A stretch of 64,000 bases of DNA from Moniliophthora roreri (GCA_001466705.2 LATX02000222.1:62001-126000), one strand, 5' to 3'. Positions 20,829 through 34,613 are shown, numbered from the stretch's first letter. Notes: generated by a model not told the origin, from the letters alone. Translations and numbers: made by a program.

Positions 20829-21906
20829 GCTCTATATGATGTTCTATAATGGTTCGTGGCCTGGGGGCAGAGACCAACCCCGCAATTCCTTGGATTATGG
20901 GGGAGCCCATATGGTTAGCACCATCGAGACTGACACTGCTACCTTCAGATTCACCGGTAAAAACATATTTCCAATCCATCCCGTTTTCAACTAGCTGACA
21001 ATGTGTGATAGGTGTTGCGGTCTTTTATCTCGCTCCCTTGTGGCCGTACAACGTCCTGACGGCGGTGGATGCCAGTAGTGAAGCAGCAGTTGTCAATTTA
21101 ACGGATCCGATCGCTTCTCCGACGTGCGCCGCTGGCATGCGGCCGGGTTAACGAACACAAGCCATGCCGCTGTGGTGTCTATGGGCAAAGGAACCGACTA
21201 CGTGATCGTTGATGCCTTCACGTACATACATTTTCTCTGGCTGGAATCCGTCTTACTTGCTTTCTTTCTCCAGTTATACCGCATCCGATGACTCGAATTC
21301 AACCAACACCACTACATCTGATGGACCTTCTACGTCAACTTGCCCATTTTTTTTCCCCAACTTCACGGAACCAGCAGTCGTTTTATATACAATATTCCGC
21401 TACTGGTTCTGCTGCTGTCACCGACGTCAAGAGCATGCCCCAGCAGCGTTGGACCGTCATGGCACCACGCTTTTCCTATATGACTACTCGGGGCTATCCG
21501 ACTCTCCAATTCGGACTCCTTTGATGGCGAGCATCCCTGGGACTTGCACCAGTCATCACAGACATCAGAGTTCATGTTGCTCAGCAGATTGCTCAGATCT
21601 CCGTGGTCCTCCTATGAATTATTACCCAACGCCTATTCCTCAACCCCGCGATCATCACGAAACGACAGGATAACTTTTTCCTACAGCCAGGAAAGGTCGC
21701 CCGGTGCCTAGGCATAGCTATAATTCATATCGTGATTCATATCACGATGATTCACCTTCACCTGAAGCGGGGTGCAGCTCCGGACAGACATCTCACTCCC
21801 CACCGCTACGTTCGTTTGCGGACGGAAGAGAGCACAGGGGAGGTAATGGCTACCCAAACTGGACTAATAGATGATGTCCCACCACCAGCGTACAGCTACC
21901 AATGAT
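20829..21906 (+). pseudogene. Decayed single-pass membrane protein of an Agaricomycete family
   Basis: Recognisable pieces are YNGSWPGGRDQ near 20855, then ETDTATFRFTG, an intron ending GTGATAG, GVAVFYLAPLWPYNVL, and near 21160-21235 NTSHAAVVSMGKGTDYVIVDAFTY. The order 'N-G-S-W, F-F-G, hydrophobic ... D-DAF-Y' is typical of extracellular beta-sandwich domains in Agaricomycete single-pass proteins. A Ser/Thr-rich linker and a tail with DDVPPPAYSYQ follow. The pieces are in different frames: a stop follows near 20840, another (MRPG stop) lies near 21149, and the next segment needs a frameshift. I therefore treat it as a pseudogene; missed introns are the alternative. A comparable gene that reads through lies at 26702-28268. 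Confidence 0.45.
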
Positions 21907-22062
21907 TATGTAGTTCCTTCTTACATTATGTTTGAGCGCATGAGCGCTTACCGGTCCCGACGCCGATTATGTCATTGTCTAGTTCGATACCTCGAGCTCT
22001 TCATTAGTCTTTCACGACCACGCGAAAAGATCTTCATAGGGATTGGAACCCTACCTTTCGCG

Positions 22063-23754
22063 ATGTCCCATATCACCAGCTCCTGCAGTTTCACCACTTT
22101 AGGATACGATATCATTCATCTCATTTTTCTCCATTTACGGGATTCGGGGAAATCGAGCGACCTGTCGGATGTAATTGCAGTTTCTGCAGTCTCGAAAGCA
22201 CTGAGAAGTTGGGCACTACCCGTCCTTTTTCGCGATGTTTGCTGGCCAAAAGAACATACTCCCGAATTTTATCCTTCCGAATTGTGGATACATATCCGGT
22301 ACGCAGAATTCCCCATAGCTCGAATGTAGCCGACTTACAGGAGACGTTTACGGTTTAGGCGCCTCACCTGGTGTGAAACTCGCTGGGCAGCGGGCCATAA
22401 TCATGAACTAGCTCTAGCAATTTTGTCACAAGTACTCCCCCAACTTCTCTCTCTCATCACATTTGTCTATCCAGCACGAATCCCACCCAGCCCGGATTTC
22501 CTGTTATGCCTAACCTACAATCGATTGCCGTCTCTGCATAATTTGGAAATTTCAACGTCTTTCCTCTCTCGGGACTTCGCGGAGAGATTCGACGAATTTT
22601 CGGGGATTCGACAGTTAGTAATTAAGCAACCTGACAATACTTCTCTGCATGCTGCCCCACAGAACATACGTCTTCAGGCGATGAAGTGTGTCACAAATTT
22701 AATGATAGGGTGCCGGGAAACCTTAATCGAAGTCGACATTCCTGGAGAGCACTTCTCTTTAGCGACCTTCTCTACCTTGGGATCGGAATTTCCAGCTTTG
22801 AAAAGGTTGGTCCTCCGAGGGTATCCCCCCGCGGATTGGGACCAATATCCAATTTGGCAAGTATTGCGTGGCATGCCAAAAGTCTCCTCAGTCGAGATAT
22901 GCTGCAAGCTACGGATGATTGGGGTTTCGCCTCAGCGATACGTATTGATGCCAAAAGACGCGTTACCACCCCCTGGAAAAGCATACCTCTTTCCTCCATT
23001 GCTCGAGACATTGGTGATATGCAATCCCTCATTGACGGATAACGTATTACGCCGTCTTCCTCACTCCCTCAAGTGCCTTGTACTTGATTTTGTGCCCTAT
23101 TGGGATCGTGTCATGGCCAGCGGCGACTTGCTGTCGTATCATATGCCTGACAAACTAATTCACACATTTCGCGCAATGCATCATGCTATGGGTATCGTGC
23201 CCAACTTGGAGCACCTGCGGATCAATATGGGGTGGTGTATAACGCCGGAGCTGCTGAAGCAGATATGTGTTTTGTTCCCTGGCCTGCGGATCTTGGAGTT
23301 GCAAGGTATACGATACTTCAACCGAGGCGGAGAGCCCGAATCAGACTTGGTACGTCGTCGCTTCATGAAACGTTGAACGGTGCCCTCATTTAGATCATTG
23401 ATTGTATAGTACACATTTGCGACCACACTATCACAGCTCCACTATCTTGAATCGTTAAAACTTGCCGTGGAGCTGAAGGAAGACCCTTACAGAGATGACG
23501 GGTTGCGAAAGATAGGTTCAGTAGACGAGTCTTCGCAGACATGGGCGAACACCCTAGCAACCAGGATCCCCGCTCTCAGAAGCGTTGCTTTCGAGATACG
23601 GGCGCATACTGGTAAATCCATTGGATCCCGTTCATTGGTGGGGGAACCACTCTGGCTGTGGTACTTCTTGAGCCATAAGCGAGATAAGCATGTCATGCGA
23701 CGAAGTGACGAGCCTTTAGATTGGGATTTTTTGGACAAGTCGTTCAGATGGTAA
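22063..23754 (+). CDS. F-box/LRR-type protein
   Basis: The start is the ATG at 22063 (MSHITSSCSFTTLGYDII). Residues 12-60 resemble an F-box: LGYDIIHLIFLHLRD, then SAVSKALRSWALPVLFRDV. A 44-base intron (GTACGC to TTACAG, about 22300-22343) leads in frame into RLRFRRLTWCETRWAAGHN. Leu-rich irregular repeats follow (for example LPSLHNLEIS, FPALKRLVLRG, LPHSLKCLVLDF, VPNLEHLRINM, FPGLRILELQG). A second intron near 23353-23443 leads to the last exon ending KSFRW at 23754. F-box proteins are usually substrate receptors of SCF ubiquitin ligases; the target is unknown. Agaricomycetes have many such genes and three more lie in this window. Confidence 0.7.
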
Positions 23755-23929
23755 GGTTACGCTGTACAGATGGAGAGATTTAGAAAAACAAAGCGTAGTT
23801 TCTGTACATAGTATGCAACTGCAAAGATATCAAAATTAAGTACAAATGTTATTGATACAAGATACTACAGTACGCGGCAATAGCAAGTAAACAACACGTA
23901 AAAAGATGATTGCGAGCGCAACTGTTACT
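23755..23929. other. Short convergent intergenic
   Basis: The F-box gene and the J-domain gene converge here. No feature is seen. Confidence 0.5.
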
Positions 23930-25497
23930 TCAGAGGAATCCCCATCGTTTCTTCTTAGAAGAATTGTGTTCATGTGCATCTGGCATGTTTGGAGCTGCTT
24001 TAAGTTAATTTTGACGGCGCCGTGACGAATTTGAAGGTGGACTGACCTGGGTGATAGGAGTCTGACAGGAGTTGAAGTAACTGATTATTCGGGATTGTTT
24101 AGAGAAACAGAGATGTGCAGCTCACCATACATATGAGACGGTGGTATTACAGGTGCATCTGCGACGAAATCAATCAATCAATGAACGTGAAACTGTCGTA
24201 AAAAACGTGTGACTCACGTGTATCACGATGCGAGGAGTGCGTGCGGCTGCGGTGATGACGCGGATATTCGCGGTCTGCGTGAGCTAAACGAGTCCAGTCC
24301 ACTCAGTTCTCTCCTTGCAGAGCATCGGAAAATCTACTCACCAGGGGTATAAGGGGGAGGGGGAGGTAAGCGGCTGTTCCCGTATCCTTGGCTTACGCTG
24401 GGTAGTGGTGGTGGTGGTGGTGGGGCATGACGGGGATCTGGCGGAGGGTTCCTGGAGGAAGACGGCAAATAACCCTGATCTCTTTGCTCTAGTCCATTAA
24501 CGGTAACAACCTGTCTACCATCTGGGAAGGTTTTGATGACGCGTTCATTGCCCTAAGAATGAGTCAGCGCAGATGCCTCTTGTGCAATGAATGACGAGAA
24601 ACTAACATCCCAATCCCGAGTCTTCTGAACGGTATGGGTGACTCCGTTGACGGTCTTTGTTATGTGAACCTGTCGGGCATATCTAGCCTGCCCATTGCTA
24701 GCGCTTGACTGATCAGCAGGTAAAGCAGGGAAGTCTCCGAACCCCATGAGCATATTCCGATGCATGCTCGACATGAAGTTATTTAAATCGTTATGGGTGT
24801 GGCGAGAAAGAGCAAAAGGATCATCGCTCTGGAAGAAATCTCTGGAACGGTGGGGGTTGTGATGGTGATGACGGTTGGGGTAGATTGGATCGTCGAAGAC
24901 ATGGCGAGGGAATATTCTCTCAAACAGGTCGAACGGGTCTGTGAAAGAAAAGTGTCGGTGAGACCGTTGGAAGAACGGGTCGTTGAAGAAAGGATCCTTG
25001 AAAGAAGGATCATCGAAAGGATCGTGGCGCCGGTGCCTAGAACTGTGGCCGCGGTGAGGCCTTCTGGAAGGTTCTTCGTCGGGGTTGGGAGGCGGCCATA
25101 CACCATGCACATCATACAGCTGCAAACACGAGTACTGTGAGCAGCAGAGGTAGCTTTACAAGACACAACACTGACTCGTCGATTCTGCGGATCATTTAAA
25201 ACCTCATAGGCATTGCTGACCTGAATTCGATGTGGCGGAACGTTCAATGATGAAACTGGACCTTTAGGAATACAGAAACGCACCTCTCTGAAGCTTTCTT
25301 CGAGTCTGGCCTTCTCAGATGGCGTAGCGTTTGGGTGGCGGTCTGGATGTGTATCGAGGGCGCGCTTCTTATAGGCCTTGCGGACTGCAAGTAAAATATG
25401 TAAGCGGTTTCTTGAGCATGGTGCAATTTCGATACGTACTCTGCTCAGGTGTAGCGTCTTTGGGTATACCGAGAGTTTCGTACAGATTCGTAGCCAT
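23930..25497 (-). CDS. J-domain (DnaJ/Hsp40-type) protein
   Basis: The start is the ATG at 25497 (MATNLYETLGIPKDATPEQ). The J domain covers about residues 1-75: LYETLGI, KAYKKRALDTHPDRH with the HPD tripeptide, and SFREVSNAYEVLNDPQNRR, spread over several short exons. A long low-complexity middle follows, rich in His, Asp, Pro and Phe (DPFFNDPFFQRSHRHFSFTDPFDLFERIFPRH). Next comes a block QVHITKTVNGVTHTVQKTRDWDGNERVIKTFPDGRQVVTVNG, and a Pro-rich C-terminus ends KKKRWGFL. The block with H-V-N-G resembles the C-terminal segment of DNAJB6-like proteins. It lacks the zinc-finger domain of type I J proteins. It should stimulate Hsp70 ATPase activity; its client is unknown. The stop is at 23930-23932. 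Confidence 0.8.
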
Positions 25498-26701
25498 AGG
25501 GCCGACAGATATGGTCGTGGTACGAGTTCAAGGCGAAAAGCGCCTAGCTACATATATGTATTTGGGAAAGGCGGAGCTGTTGATCATTGTTGACGTCTCC
25601 AACGGAATGCCGGATCGAATACTCTTTTGGAGTAACTTGTCTCAGCTCTTCTCGTTGTCGGGCTCCCCCTGCAAAGCGAACCACATGCGATCAACCTGCG
25701 ACTGCTGTGATTCAGGTTACTCCTTCTTCCAAAGACTCTAGGCGTGCCTATTAAAACATGCTACCATCACCTCTGGGCTCTCAGTTGGTAGAAACCTTCA
25801 TGGCATTGCATGAGGTATCCTTTCATCGATACTTCCCTCGCATCACGACATTCAACCAGCATGAAGAGTTTTCTTTCTGGTCTGGCGATTCTGCCCCACG
25901 TTGTAGCCTCCCCGGCGTAGAGAAAAAATTCCAGGCCCACTTTCGTCGTTCAGGGGTACCCATTTAATGACGATCCTCGCTCGAGATATCACCGAGTGTT
26001 CCTCTCTAGGACGTCCTACCAAATTGGAAACCTCCAGGCTCTTCTCCGAGGCTATCGGGAGGAGTAGTGACATGAATCCCTTCTTGATCCCCTCCTTCAC
26101 AGTGCTTTGATTAACAATGGACCATCGATAACCAACCATCTTCACCCCAAATCTTGGCTCTCTCTCACGTCCTGTTTTTGTTTTCTTGCATCTTTGTATT
26201 TTTCGTCTACTTTTGTTGAAAGCCAACCCCCACGGTCATTGGAATCAACTGCTGTCTACCCATGGTTCGGAGTAGACCTTTCTTTGATGAAATTCTCACT
26301 AGCACACAATGCACGCGATCTTCACGAGGCTTCAGCGATAGCTGTCTGCGATCGTACGTTAGGCCATCCCTTATCTATGCTACTTGTGTCTCGGCGCATA
26401 AACGGGTGCAGCTTCCTCGATTCTACAAGGTTACATCTCTCACACGCCCGCAACTGTGGGTGACAACAAGGTCTAAAAGTCCGTCTCGGCAGGAACTTGG
26501 GTTCGGACAGGAGTTTTGGGATGCTGATAGGAATGTCAAGAAGACAGCCTCTCCGTCCTCAATAACCCCTGCGGTGTTTTGGTTAGTACCCATTGCATCA
26601 TGCTTTGATTATTACATTAATAAATCTCAACCGCAGTAAGTGAACCATTTTAGAGCAAGAGAATCCGGCTGAAGCACACCACACCTATGTCCTCGCAGTC
26701 G
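25498..26701. other. Intergenic, no gene recognised
   Basis: Several short open frames exist on both strands (for example 26107-26463 and 26262-26639 rightward). None shows a known motif or a splice pattern I trust. It includes the upstream region of the J-domain gene. Confidence 0.4.
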
Positions 26702-28268
26702 TTATGTGTTACGATGCTTCTCGCCCACAGACCGTCGCTGTCTGTTACTTGCCGCGACTACAGGTTGTCTGTCTTGCATTGTAGGCCGAACCTTTTCTCT
26801 AATTCCAGTTTGCGATGGTACCGCTTGCCGGATGGGTTCAGCCGTACCAGGGGGCAAATGGCGCTCGTACTCAGGTGGCGAATCTGTTCCCGATGTTCCC
26901 ACGTCGGCATGCTGAGGAATGTAGAATCCCGAAGAGGCAGGTGTGTTGGGCGTACTTTGCCTCAGCATGCACTGAAGAGTGATCACTGCGAGGTGACTTA
27001 CAGAAGGTGGTGTTTCCAGGAATATCGAAATATCCATTGGTAGCTGCCATTCCATGAGTAATGTTTTTACTAAATGATTTCAGAAATCGAGGCCGATATA
27101 TATGTACTGGGAAACTCACCTCCGACGTCTCCGCCAGAGCAAGCAACCCGGAATCGCTACCGACAGGACAAGGAGGTAGGACACCAATCTGGACGTTGAA
27201 TAATGATGTATTAATAACCCGAAAGAATGGTACACACAATTTTGGCACTAACCACGTTGGTGTTGGGAGATATGGGAGCTACAGCGCTGTTAAGTGTGGA
27301 ATATCAACACTTTGAACGTGCAGGATGGAAGAAGGAACAAACCCATCTATGACTTTGAGGCGGCTGAATGAGAAACTAGATGCGGCGTTGATTTGGGTGA
27401 TTTCAACAGTGTATGTTTCGTTTCTGTCCGGCCCGCTTTCCCAGTATAGGATTTGTCGTAGATCCAAAGCACAAGAGTAATCATCTATTAATATTGTCTG
27501 AGCCCTAATACTTGTCGCTGTGAGAATCACTTTCTTGGACTTGTGGTCAAAATTAACAGCTCCCCATAAGAAGGAAGTATTCGTCTTGTTCAAGGTACAA
27601 GAAACTGTCTCGCCAGTTGTACTAGTAAGCATTTGACGAGGAAATGTGGTGGTAGATCCATCGGGAAATCGCACTAGGAAAGTCATTCACCGAAGTAATA
27701 TAACGATCGCCTACTAGAAAAGGGTGGTTCTACTCGCCAACTTTGTGCTCCACCAAAAGCGTGATGGTCGAAAAAGGTATTAGGGGAGTTCGTGTTGTCA
27801 TCAACCACCAGAATAGTGCGGTTCTTTGCTTGAGACCTGTCAAGGTAAAGGGTTAGCAAACACTACAGCTTCACCAGAAGAGAATGCGAACTCAGAGCAA
27901 CCAAGTCCTGTGGTAACCTCCGCATGCTGAAAGGCCACTATATAGCTTCCGTAATTTAATCCCGTCTTGGAGCCCAAAAGGCCGTCCCCTTGAACATTGG
28001 GATTTGCTGAGATTTCGACGCTGTCAACGGATATCCTATGCGATCCTACGGCTGCCTTTCCGTAGAGATATACGGCAGTCCCAATCCAACTCAACACCAT
28101 CGTTGCGCCTGGATAATTCGTTCACTGGGTGCTAATTCCGGCACCTCGAGGATTGCCGAGACCTGTATCCTGCGTGCCAGCACTATAAGAAACATTCCAG
28201 CCAGATGCTGGGTCGCCGTTGCGGTATGGAAAGTAGACAATGGAGGACGTTTGAGACGACAAGGTCAT
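26702..28268 (-). CDS. Single-pass membrane protein with extracellular beta-sandwich-type region and Pro-rich tail
   Basis: The start is proposed at the ATG at 28268 (MTLSSQTSSIVYFPYRNG). Exons read YPGATMVLSWIGTAVYLYGKAA, SGEAVVFANPL, NRTILVVDDNT, GAVNFDHKSKKVILTATS and KVIDGFVPSSIL. This matches the N-terminal part of a widespread Agaricomycete family. A hydrophobic stretch LVSYLLVLSVAIPGCLLW followed by RRRRR near 27110-27185 is the transmembrane helix and stop-transfer. The cytoplasmic tail carries TPASSGFYIPQHADVGTSG, SPPEYERHLPP and ends KHRNT at 26702. No clear signal peptide was found; an upstream exon between 28269 and 28450 cannot be excluded. Function is unknown. It is probably a plasma-membrane or wall-facing protein. 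Confidence 0.6.
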
Positions 28269-28958
28269 GTTGTAGGGATTGGGGAGTAACCTCCATCATG
28301 CTTTTGGACTCTTGGTCTGAGGAAAGGATGGTGTTTGGGTAGAATATTACCGCTTGCTTTCGGAAGGAGAGAATATACATATATATCCCCATCAGATTTA
28401 CCGGTGAGCATCTCGAAAGCTGATGAGTGGTATGTCAGGGGTGTCAAATGCGCCCTAGGATTTAATTCTACCGATGGGTGTCGAACTCGAAACGGACGCC
28501 CAGAATGAGCGGATTACAACTGGACTGTATGAGAGTCGAAAAATACTGGCATTGGAAAACAGAAAAGATTAGACAAAGGATATGTACGAAGCCACTGAAT
28601 GACGGGCATACCTGATGATGACAAGATCGCGGTACCCTTAACTTCCTCCAGCCCACTCATTCGACCTTCCTGGATACTCCATCTGAGAAGCGATTCTAAA
28701 GCACGGCCACGTGGCAGTTCGCGTGGGTATGGTACTTGTATCACATCGTGTATTCACATCGACGGAGCCTAAAAAGGGCAAAACTCTAGCGAAAAGGAGT
28801 CTTGTGGGTGATGATACTGGCAAGCCACTAACACTGACTTCGACTTCGATTTATTTCAACTTGTCGCGACTCGCGTTCATCGTCAGCTTAATCCGACTGG
28901 ACGAGCACGGTTGCAACGTGCAGCAGTTGCGTTGCAACAGTGAAGTCCATTGAAATTA
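28269..28958. other. Intergenic, possible small uncharacterised gene
   Basis: Leftward, 28514-28744 gives MIQVPYPRELPRGRALESLL with a plausible intron (donor GTATGC, acceptor TGCCAG) and a short last exon. No family was recognised, so it is not called as a gene. Confidence 0.25.
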
Positions 28959-29767
28959 TTAGTATAACCGTAGTTTCCTCATCAATAATGACAGATACCA
29001 CCCTGATAGCCCCCATATTTCCAACGCTCCGTACTTTCCTGGTCCTACTTCACTATCATCCTCCGTAGAAACGGATGATTTGCCAATAACATGATTTTCC
29101 GAATCTCCTGGGACCAGGTCTGAAACTCCAATGGCCCAGTATGGTCTATGCCCTCGGAACATCGACGAGCGCAAGCGAAGAGGTGAGGTTAACGCCTTGA
29201 GCGGGAGATGGAATACGGTGTCAACTTCTGGTTGGGAGATTTCCGTCGCTGTGGGTAATTGGGTGGAAGGGAGTGGTTCGTCTTCGGCTAGCGACAAGCT
29301 CTGGGAAATGTCGGAGTGTATGAAGCCAACAAACGGGTGAACAACCATATCACCTCGTAAGTTGATTTCAGGCGGACCAAGAGAGCCCAGGACCTCAACG
29401 TGTTGAGGCAAAATGGAGAGCTCTTCGTGCGTTTCGCGAAGCGCAGCCGCGAGATGATTGGGGTCGGTCGGATCTACTCTACCACCAGGAAAACTAGAGC
29501 GTAATGAGCACAGGTGGAAAGCGGATATGCTACTACTCACCTAACCTCGCCGGAATGAGATCTAAGTGTCTTCCCTCGAACCTCGAACAGTATCCCAGGA
29601 CTTCCACCAACATTACAGAATGGAATCAAAACTGCAGCGTTTCCCGCGGCTTTCCGTGTCGGATGATGACCGTGATCGCTCTCTAATGCTTTTCTAATAT
29701 TTCGCAAAGTCGTTCTTGTGAACGGTTTTGTGAGGTGAAAGAATGGCGAAGAAGCCATGGTAGTCAT
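28959..29767 (-). CDS. Nudix hydrolase, CoA-diphosphatase-like
   Basis: The start is the ATG at 29767 (MTTMASSPFFHLTKPFT). Exon 1 ends FEVRGKTLRSHSGEVR, and an intron near 29490-29540 leads into FPGGRVDPTDPNHLAAALRE. The Nudix box is GGRVDPTDPNHLAAALRETHEEL, the REtxEEL core being clear. The motif HSGEVRFPGG preceding it is typical of the peroxisomal CoA diphosphatase group (yeast Pcd1, human NUDT7/NUDT8). Members cleave CoA or its oxidised or acyl forms to 3',5'-ADP and phosphopantetheines. The protein ends SLLMRKLRLY at 28959 with no clear PTS1 tripeptide, so location is not inferred. It is divergent from the Etp1/BRAP2 gene, sharing a 76-base intergenic region. Confidence 0.8.
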
Positions 29768-29843
29768 CTCGCAGGCATGGTTGTGGTCAGCTCGAAAGAA
29801 ATGATGTCAGCAACAATTTCTTTCGCCTCGACTTCCACATGCG
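29768..29843. promoter_or_regulatory. 76-base divergent promoter between Nudix and Etp1/BRAP2-like genes
   Basis: The ATGs of the two genes are only 76 bases apart and face away from each other. No clear TATA box is seen. Confidence 0.5.
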
Positions 29844-31839
29844 ATGCGTGGATATTGTGTTCGCATCTCAATAAAAGATCCAAAAAATAGCTTTATTCCC
29901 CGGTCAATATTCGACGAGTTACCCTCACAAACACCTAAACCAACCAACCGCCGTAACGCGACCTACAATCCTCAGAATAAGGACTACCGGTTTGGTCCGG
30001 TTCGCATCGACTGGCTGGATAAATCAAAATTCACAATGAGTGCGGGAAAGGCAAAGGATAGTAGAAGTGGTGAGTGTTGATTCTTTCAGCTGAGACGCCT
30101 GAATAATTTGGAAATAGGACCAGCAGTTGCGTCTTTCATTCCAAAGGACCTGGAAGGCTCAGGTACCGGCGCACTGAATCTACCGGATGGTGTTGTGCAC
30201 GTCTATCGCGAATCTTCCAGGGCATTAAATGAAGAAACTGCAAGTCCAGACAACTCCACTCGAGATGGCACAATTCTCGGCGTATTGGCTGTTCCTTCGT
30301 GGATGACTCCTTCGGACTTTCTTACATTTGCTGCACCGGCTGCAGAAGGTATATCCCATCTGAGAATTATCAAGTATGAGTCCCCTTAGTCGCTTTTCTG
30401 TACTGATGATCATATTTCAGGGATTCAGTACCAAATAGGTCAATGGCCCTCATAAAGTTCCCCAAGTCAGAGGATGCAGCAGAATTCGCGGAGGCATATA
30501 ACGGGAAACCTTTCAACTCTATGGAGGTCTGTATATCATTATCAAATGCAGACCCTTACTAAACACTCCAACAGCCAGAGATATGCCATGTCGTACATGT
30601 CCTTTCTGTTAAAATCGACTCTGAAGATGCTATCGCTTCCCAATTCGCACTTGGGTCACTTCAGGGCAACAGCTCGTTCTACGAACTCCCGACATGCCCC
30701 GTTTGCCTTGAACGAATGGATTCCGCGGTTACTGGTCTCATCACCGTTCCCTGCTCACACACGTTCCATTGCACGTGTCTTAGTAAATGGGGAGATAGTC
30801 GGTGTGTTGTGAGCCTTCCCTTTTTTATCCTTTATTTTGAATCGCGTTCTTTAGCTGTCCTGTTTGTCGTTATTCACAAACCTTGCTGAAGGCTTCCTCG
30901 TCCTCTACCTCGCACCATCCTTCATCATCACCTTCGTCTTCTACATTTCGTCCTCCACCTAACGCGACCCAAAACCTCTCGTCTTGCTCCGTATGCGGGT
31001 CAACAACTAACCTTTGGATATGTCTCATTTGCGGGAATATTGGTTGTGGCCGCTACGGCCGAGCTCACGCGCATTCACATTATCAGCTCACAACACATCT
31101 CTACGCCTTGGAGCTGGAGACACAGCGTGTATGGGACTATGCAGGCGATGGCTACGTTCATAGGCTCATTCAAAACCGTGCAGATGGCAAGCTCGTTGAA
31201 TTGCCGTCTGCGAGTATGGTTTCGGACTCGCGAGAAGGAACAGGAGGTGGTCCCAGTGCGGCAGACGCACTGACTGCTGAGAAGGTCGAAGCTATTGGGA
31301 TCGAGTATTCCTATCTTTTGACAAGCCAGCTAGACTCTCAGCGCTCGTACTACGAGGAACAGACGAAAGAGTTGCATTGTCAAGTCGGTGAATTGAGGAT
31401 ACTCATCGAGCGCCTTCAGGAGGATTTGGATGCATCACGGATGGCGGAACGACAAGCGGAAGAGGAAAGGAAGCGGTCAGAGGAAGCTAGGGTAGCCGAA
31501 ATACTACGGGAGAAGACTAAAGCTGAACAGCGAGCTAATAAAATGACCGAGCTCGCACGTAGACTCGAAAAAGAGCTACGCGAGGAAAGGGCTGTATCTG
31601 AAGGGCTCATGCAGAACCTAGGGACATTGAAGGAAAAAGCGAAGCTCGTTGATCAGGAAAAACAAGAATTTCAGGATAAAATTACGGAGTTAGAAGAGCA
31701 GTTGAGGGATGTGATGTTTTACTTGGAAGCAAAAGAGAAGATTGAGCAGGGTGAAGGAGTCGCGGGAGAAGCAGCAGGTGGGTCATTGGAGGTCGTCAGT
31801 ACGCCATCCAAAAAGAAGGGCGGGAAGAAGAAGAAATGA
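29844..31839 (+). CDS. Etp1/BRAP2-family RING-type E3 ubiquitin ligase
   Basis: The start is at the ATG at 29844 ([16 protein letters not shown]). An earlier ATG at 29839 is in another frame and closes quickly. Five exons with short introns follow. The first encodes [16 protein letters not shown]. The BRAP2 RRM-like region follows ([45 protein letters not shown]). The RING is [41 protein letters not shown], with the last cysteines in the next exon. Next comes a UBP-type zinc finger ([42 protein letters not shown]), then a long coiled coil (about 300-470) and a basic KKKGGKKKK tail. Human BRAP modulates Ras/MAPK signalling and yeast Etp1 links to ethanol tolerance; both are family knowledge. 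Intact and about 600 residues. Confidence 0.85.
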
Positions 31840-32177
31840 GACTCAAGTGTATCCTTCCGTGATCATGTCGTACTGGAATTACTAATGTGATTTCAGGTGT
31901 TGTGAATGGTTATTCATATACCGGTGCCATTGGAAAACGAGCGTGTTCGAAACCATAGGACGGGATGATATTCGCCGACGCTGTCGCGAATTGCGCGAAA
32001 TCCCGAGAGCCTCGCGACACATGCGCCGTTTATATCCCGATGCACTCGTGCCACGGTCTGTTGCTATTGGTACATTCATGGTGAGGTAGCTACTACGAAC
32101 TTACTTAAGGCACAGTAATGAAGGGCTGAAGACCCAACTTATCATTCAACAACCCACTCTTACACAGTTACACTATA
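31840..32177. other. Intergenic, no gene recognised
   Basis: About 340 bases between the Etp1-like stop and the NmrA-like start. A leftward frame at 31882-32079 looks like noise. Confidence 0.4.
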
Positions 32178-33186
32178 ATGCCCAAGTCTCAACGCATCGC
32201 AGTCGCCGCAGGTACCGGTGGTATCGGTCGTTATATTGTCGAGGCCCTCCTCGCAATCCAGTCCAAATACTCCCTCTACATCATCGTCCTCTCCCGTTCC
32301 GCCTCACCTCCTATCGCTATTCCCAACTCCTCGTCTACAGCAGAGGTAGTCCAAGTCGATTATGCAAACTCTACCCAACTCGAATCCGCCCTTCGCGACC
32401 ATCAAATCGACACCATCATCAGTACACTCGTCAATCATGACTTGACCCAATTCTCAGCGGTTCAAGAAGGCCTTCTCCGCGCTGCGCTTAACGTCCCCAC
32501 CTTTAGGCGTTTTGCACCCAGCGAATTCGGCGCAGACTCGGAGGCTTTAGGCGCATACAATTATTATGCATGCAAACTGCCTCTTTTGCAAACGATTCGA
32601 ACTCTCAAAGCCCACCATCCTCATTTGGAGTGGACCAAATTCGTCCCAGGTACATTTACTAATTACTTTGCTTTTGGTTCTCCTGGGATGGACGAAGCGA
32701 TGAAGTACCTTGGCCGACGTGCTGTTCGCGTGGACATTTCCAACGGAACGGCAAACATACCTGGTGACGGTGAGACGAAAATATACTTCACGACGGCGGA
32801 GGATGCTGCACGTTTCGTTGCTGAGGCGACTCAATTGGAAGCTTGGCCAGAGAAGCTGGATATGGCTGGGGATGCGCTCAGTTTGAACGAAGTAGTGAAG
32901 ATTGCAGAGGACGTTACAGGTATGTCTTCATCATCGAAGCAGCCTTGAATTCGTGCTGATACGGCGGTTAGGCAGGAAGATGGAAGTGAAGTACACGACC
33001 AAGGACGATATCCTTGCTGTGATGAATTCTCCTCCGAAGGATTGGAAGGACTACTTCTACCTTGCTGATCTGAGTATCATCGAAGGTGGTGCAAAACAGG
33101 GCACCATCTTGAATGAGATGCTGCCCAGCGTGAAGCCCATGAACGTGAAGCAGTTCATCGAAAAGTGGTGGCGAGGGAAGCAGTAG
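32178..33186 (+). CDS. NmrA-like / isoflavone-reductase-like NAD(P)-dependent protein
   Basis: The start is the ATG at 32178 (MPKSQRIAVAAGTGGIG). The dinucleotide-binding motif is AGTGGIGRYIVEALL. It is followed by SALRDHQIDTIISTLVNHDL, RRFAPSEFGADSE and the conserved lysine of ACKLPLLQTIRTL, which fits the NmrA/isoflavone-reductase branch of extended short-chain dehydrogenases. A 50-base intron (donor GTATGT, acceptor GGTTAG, about 32921-32971) joins the last exon GRKMEVKYTTKDDILAV, ending KWWRGKQ. About 320 residues. Family members are redox sensors or reductases; the substrate is unknown. It is 6.5 kb from the polyketide synthase with housekeeping genes between, so membership in a biosynthetic cluster is not indicated. 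Confidence 0.8.
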
Positions 33187-33428
33187 CGTACATGCTCAGA
33201 CATCGGTACTTATCTATGGAATCCATCCTTTTGGAGATGCGTGCTTGCAGCTAAGATCTAACTAACTCTATGAGAGCTCTGGAGGAGTTTGCGAGAGGTT
33301 TTGTAAGAGCTCCCAGATAAAAATTGAAAGAATAAATTACATCGGCTTCTCATGTAGAAAACGAATGCGTTGGTATAGAACGGTGTAGGATATTCGGTCC
33401 GAACGTTGCTATATCCCGCAAAACAGCC

Positions 33429-34531
<1,103 letters not shown>

Positions 34532-34613
34532 TCAACATGACGCGACGAAGTTTTAAGTTTAAATGGTTTCCTTTCGTTACACAGCTCTTGATACGGAAAA
34601 TCAGAGAAAAGGT

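Noticed and set aside
21209..21673. A 154-residue rightward frame as an intact gene
   Set aside because: The recognisable parts of the family protein lie in other frames before and after it, so the frame is only one segment of a decayed gene.
32178..33186. NmrA-like reductase as part of a polyketide cluster
   Set aside because: It is over 6 kb from the synthase, with Dpm1, Swa2 and an F-box gene between. Nothing else suggests a cluster.
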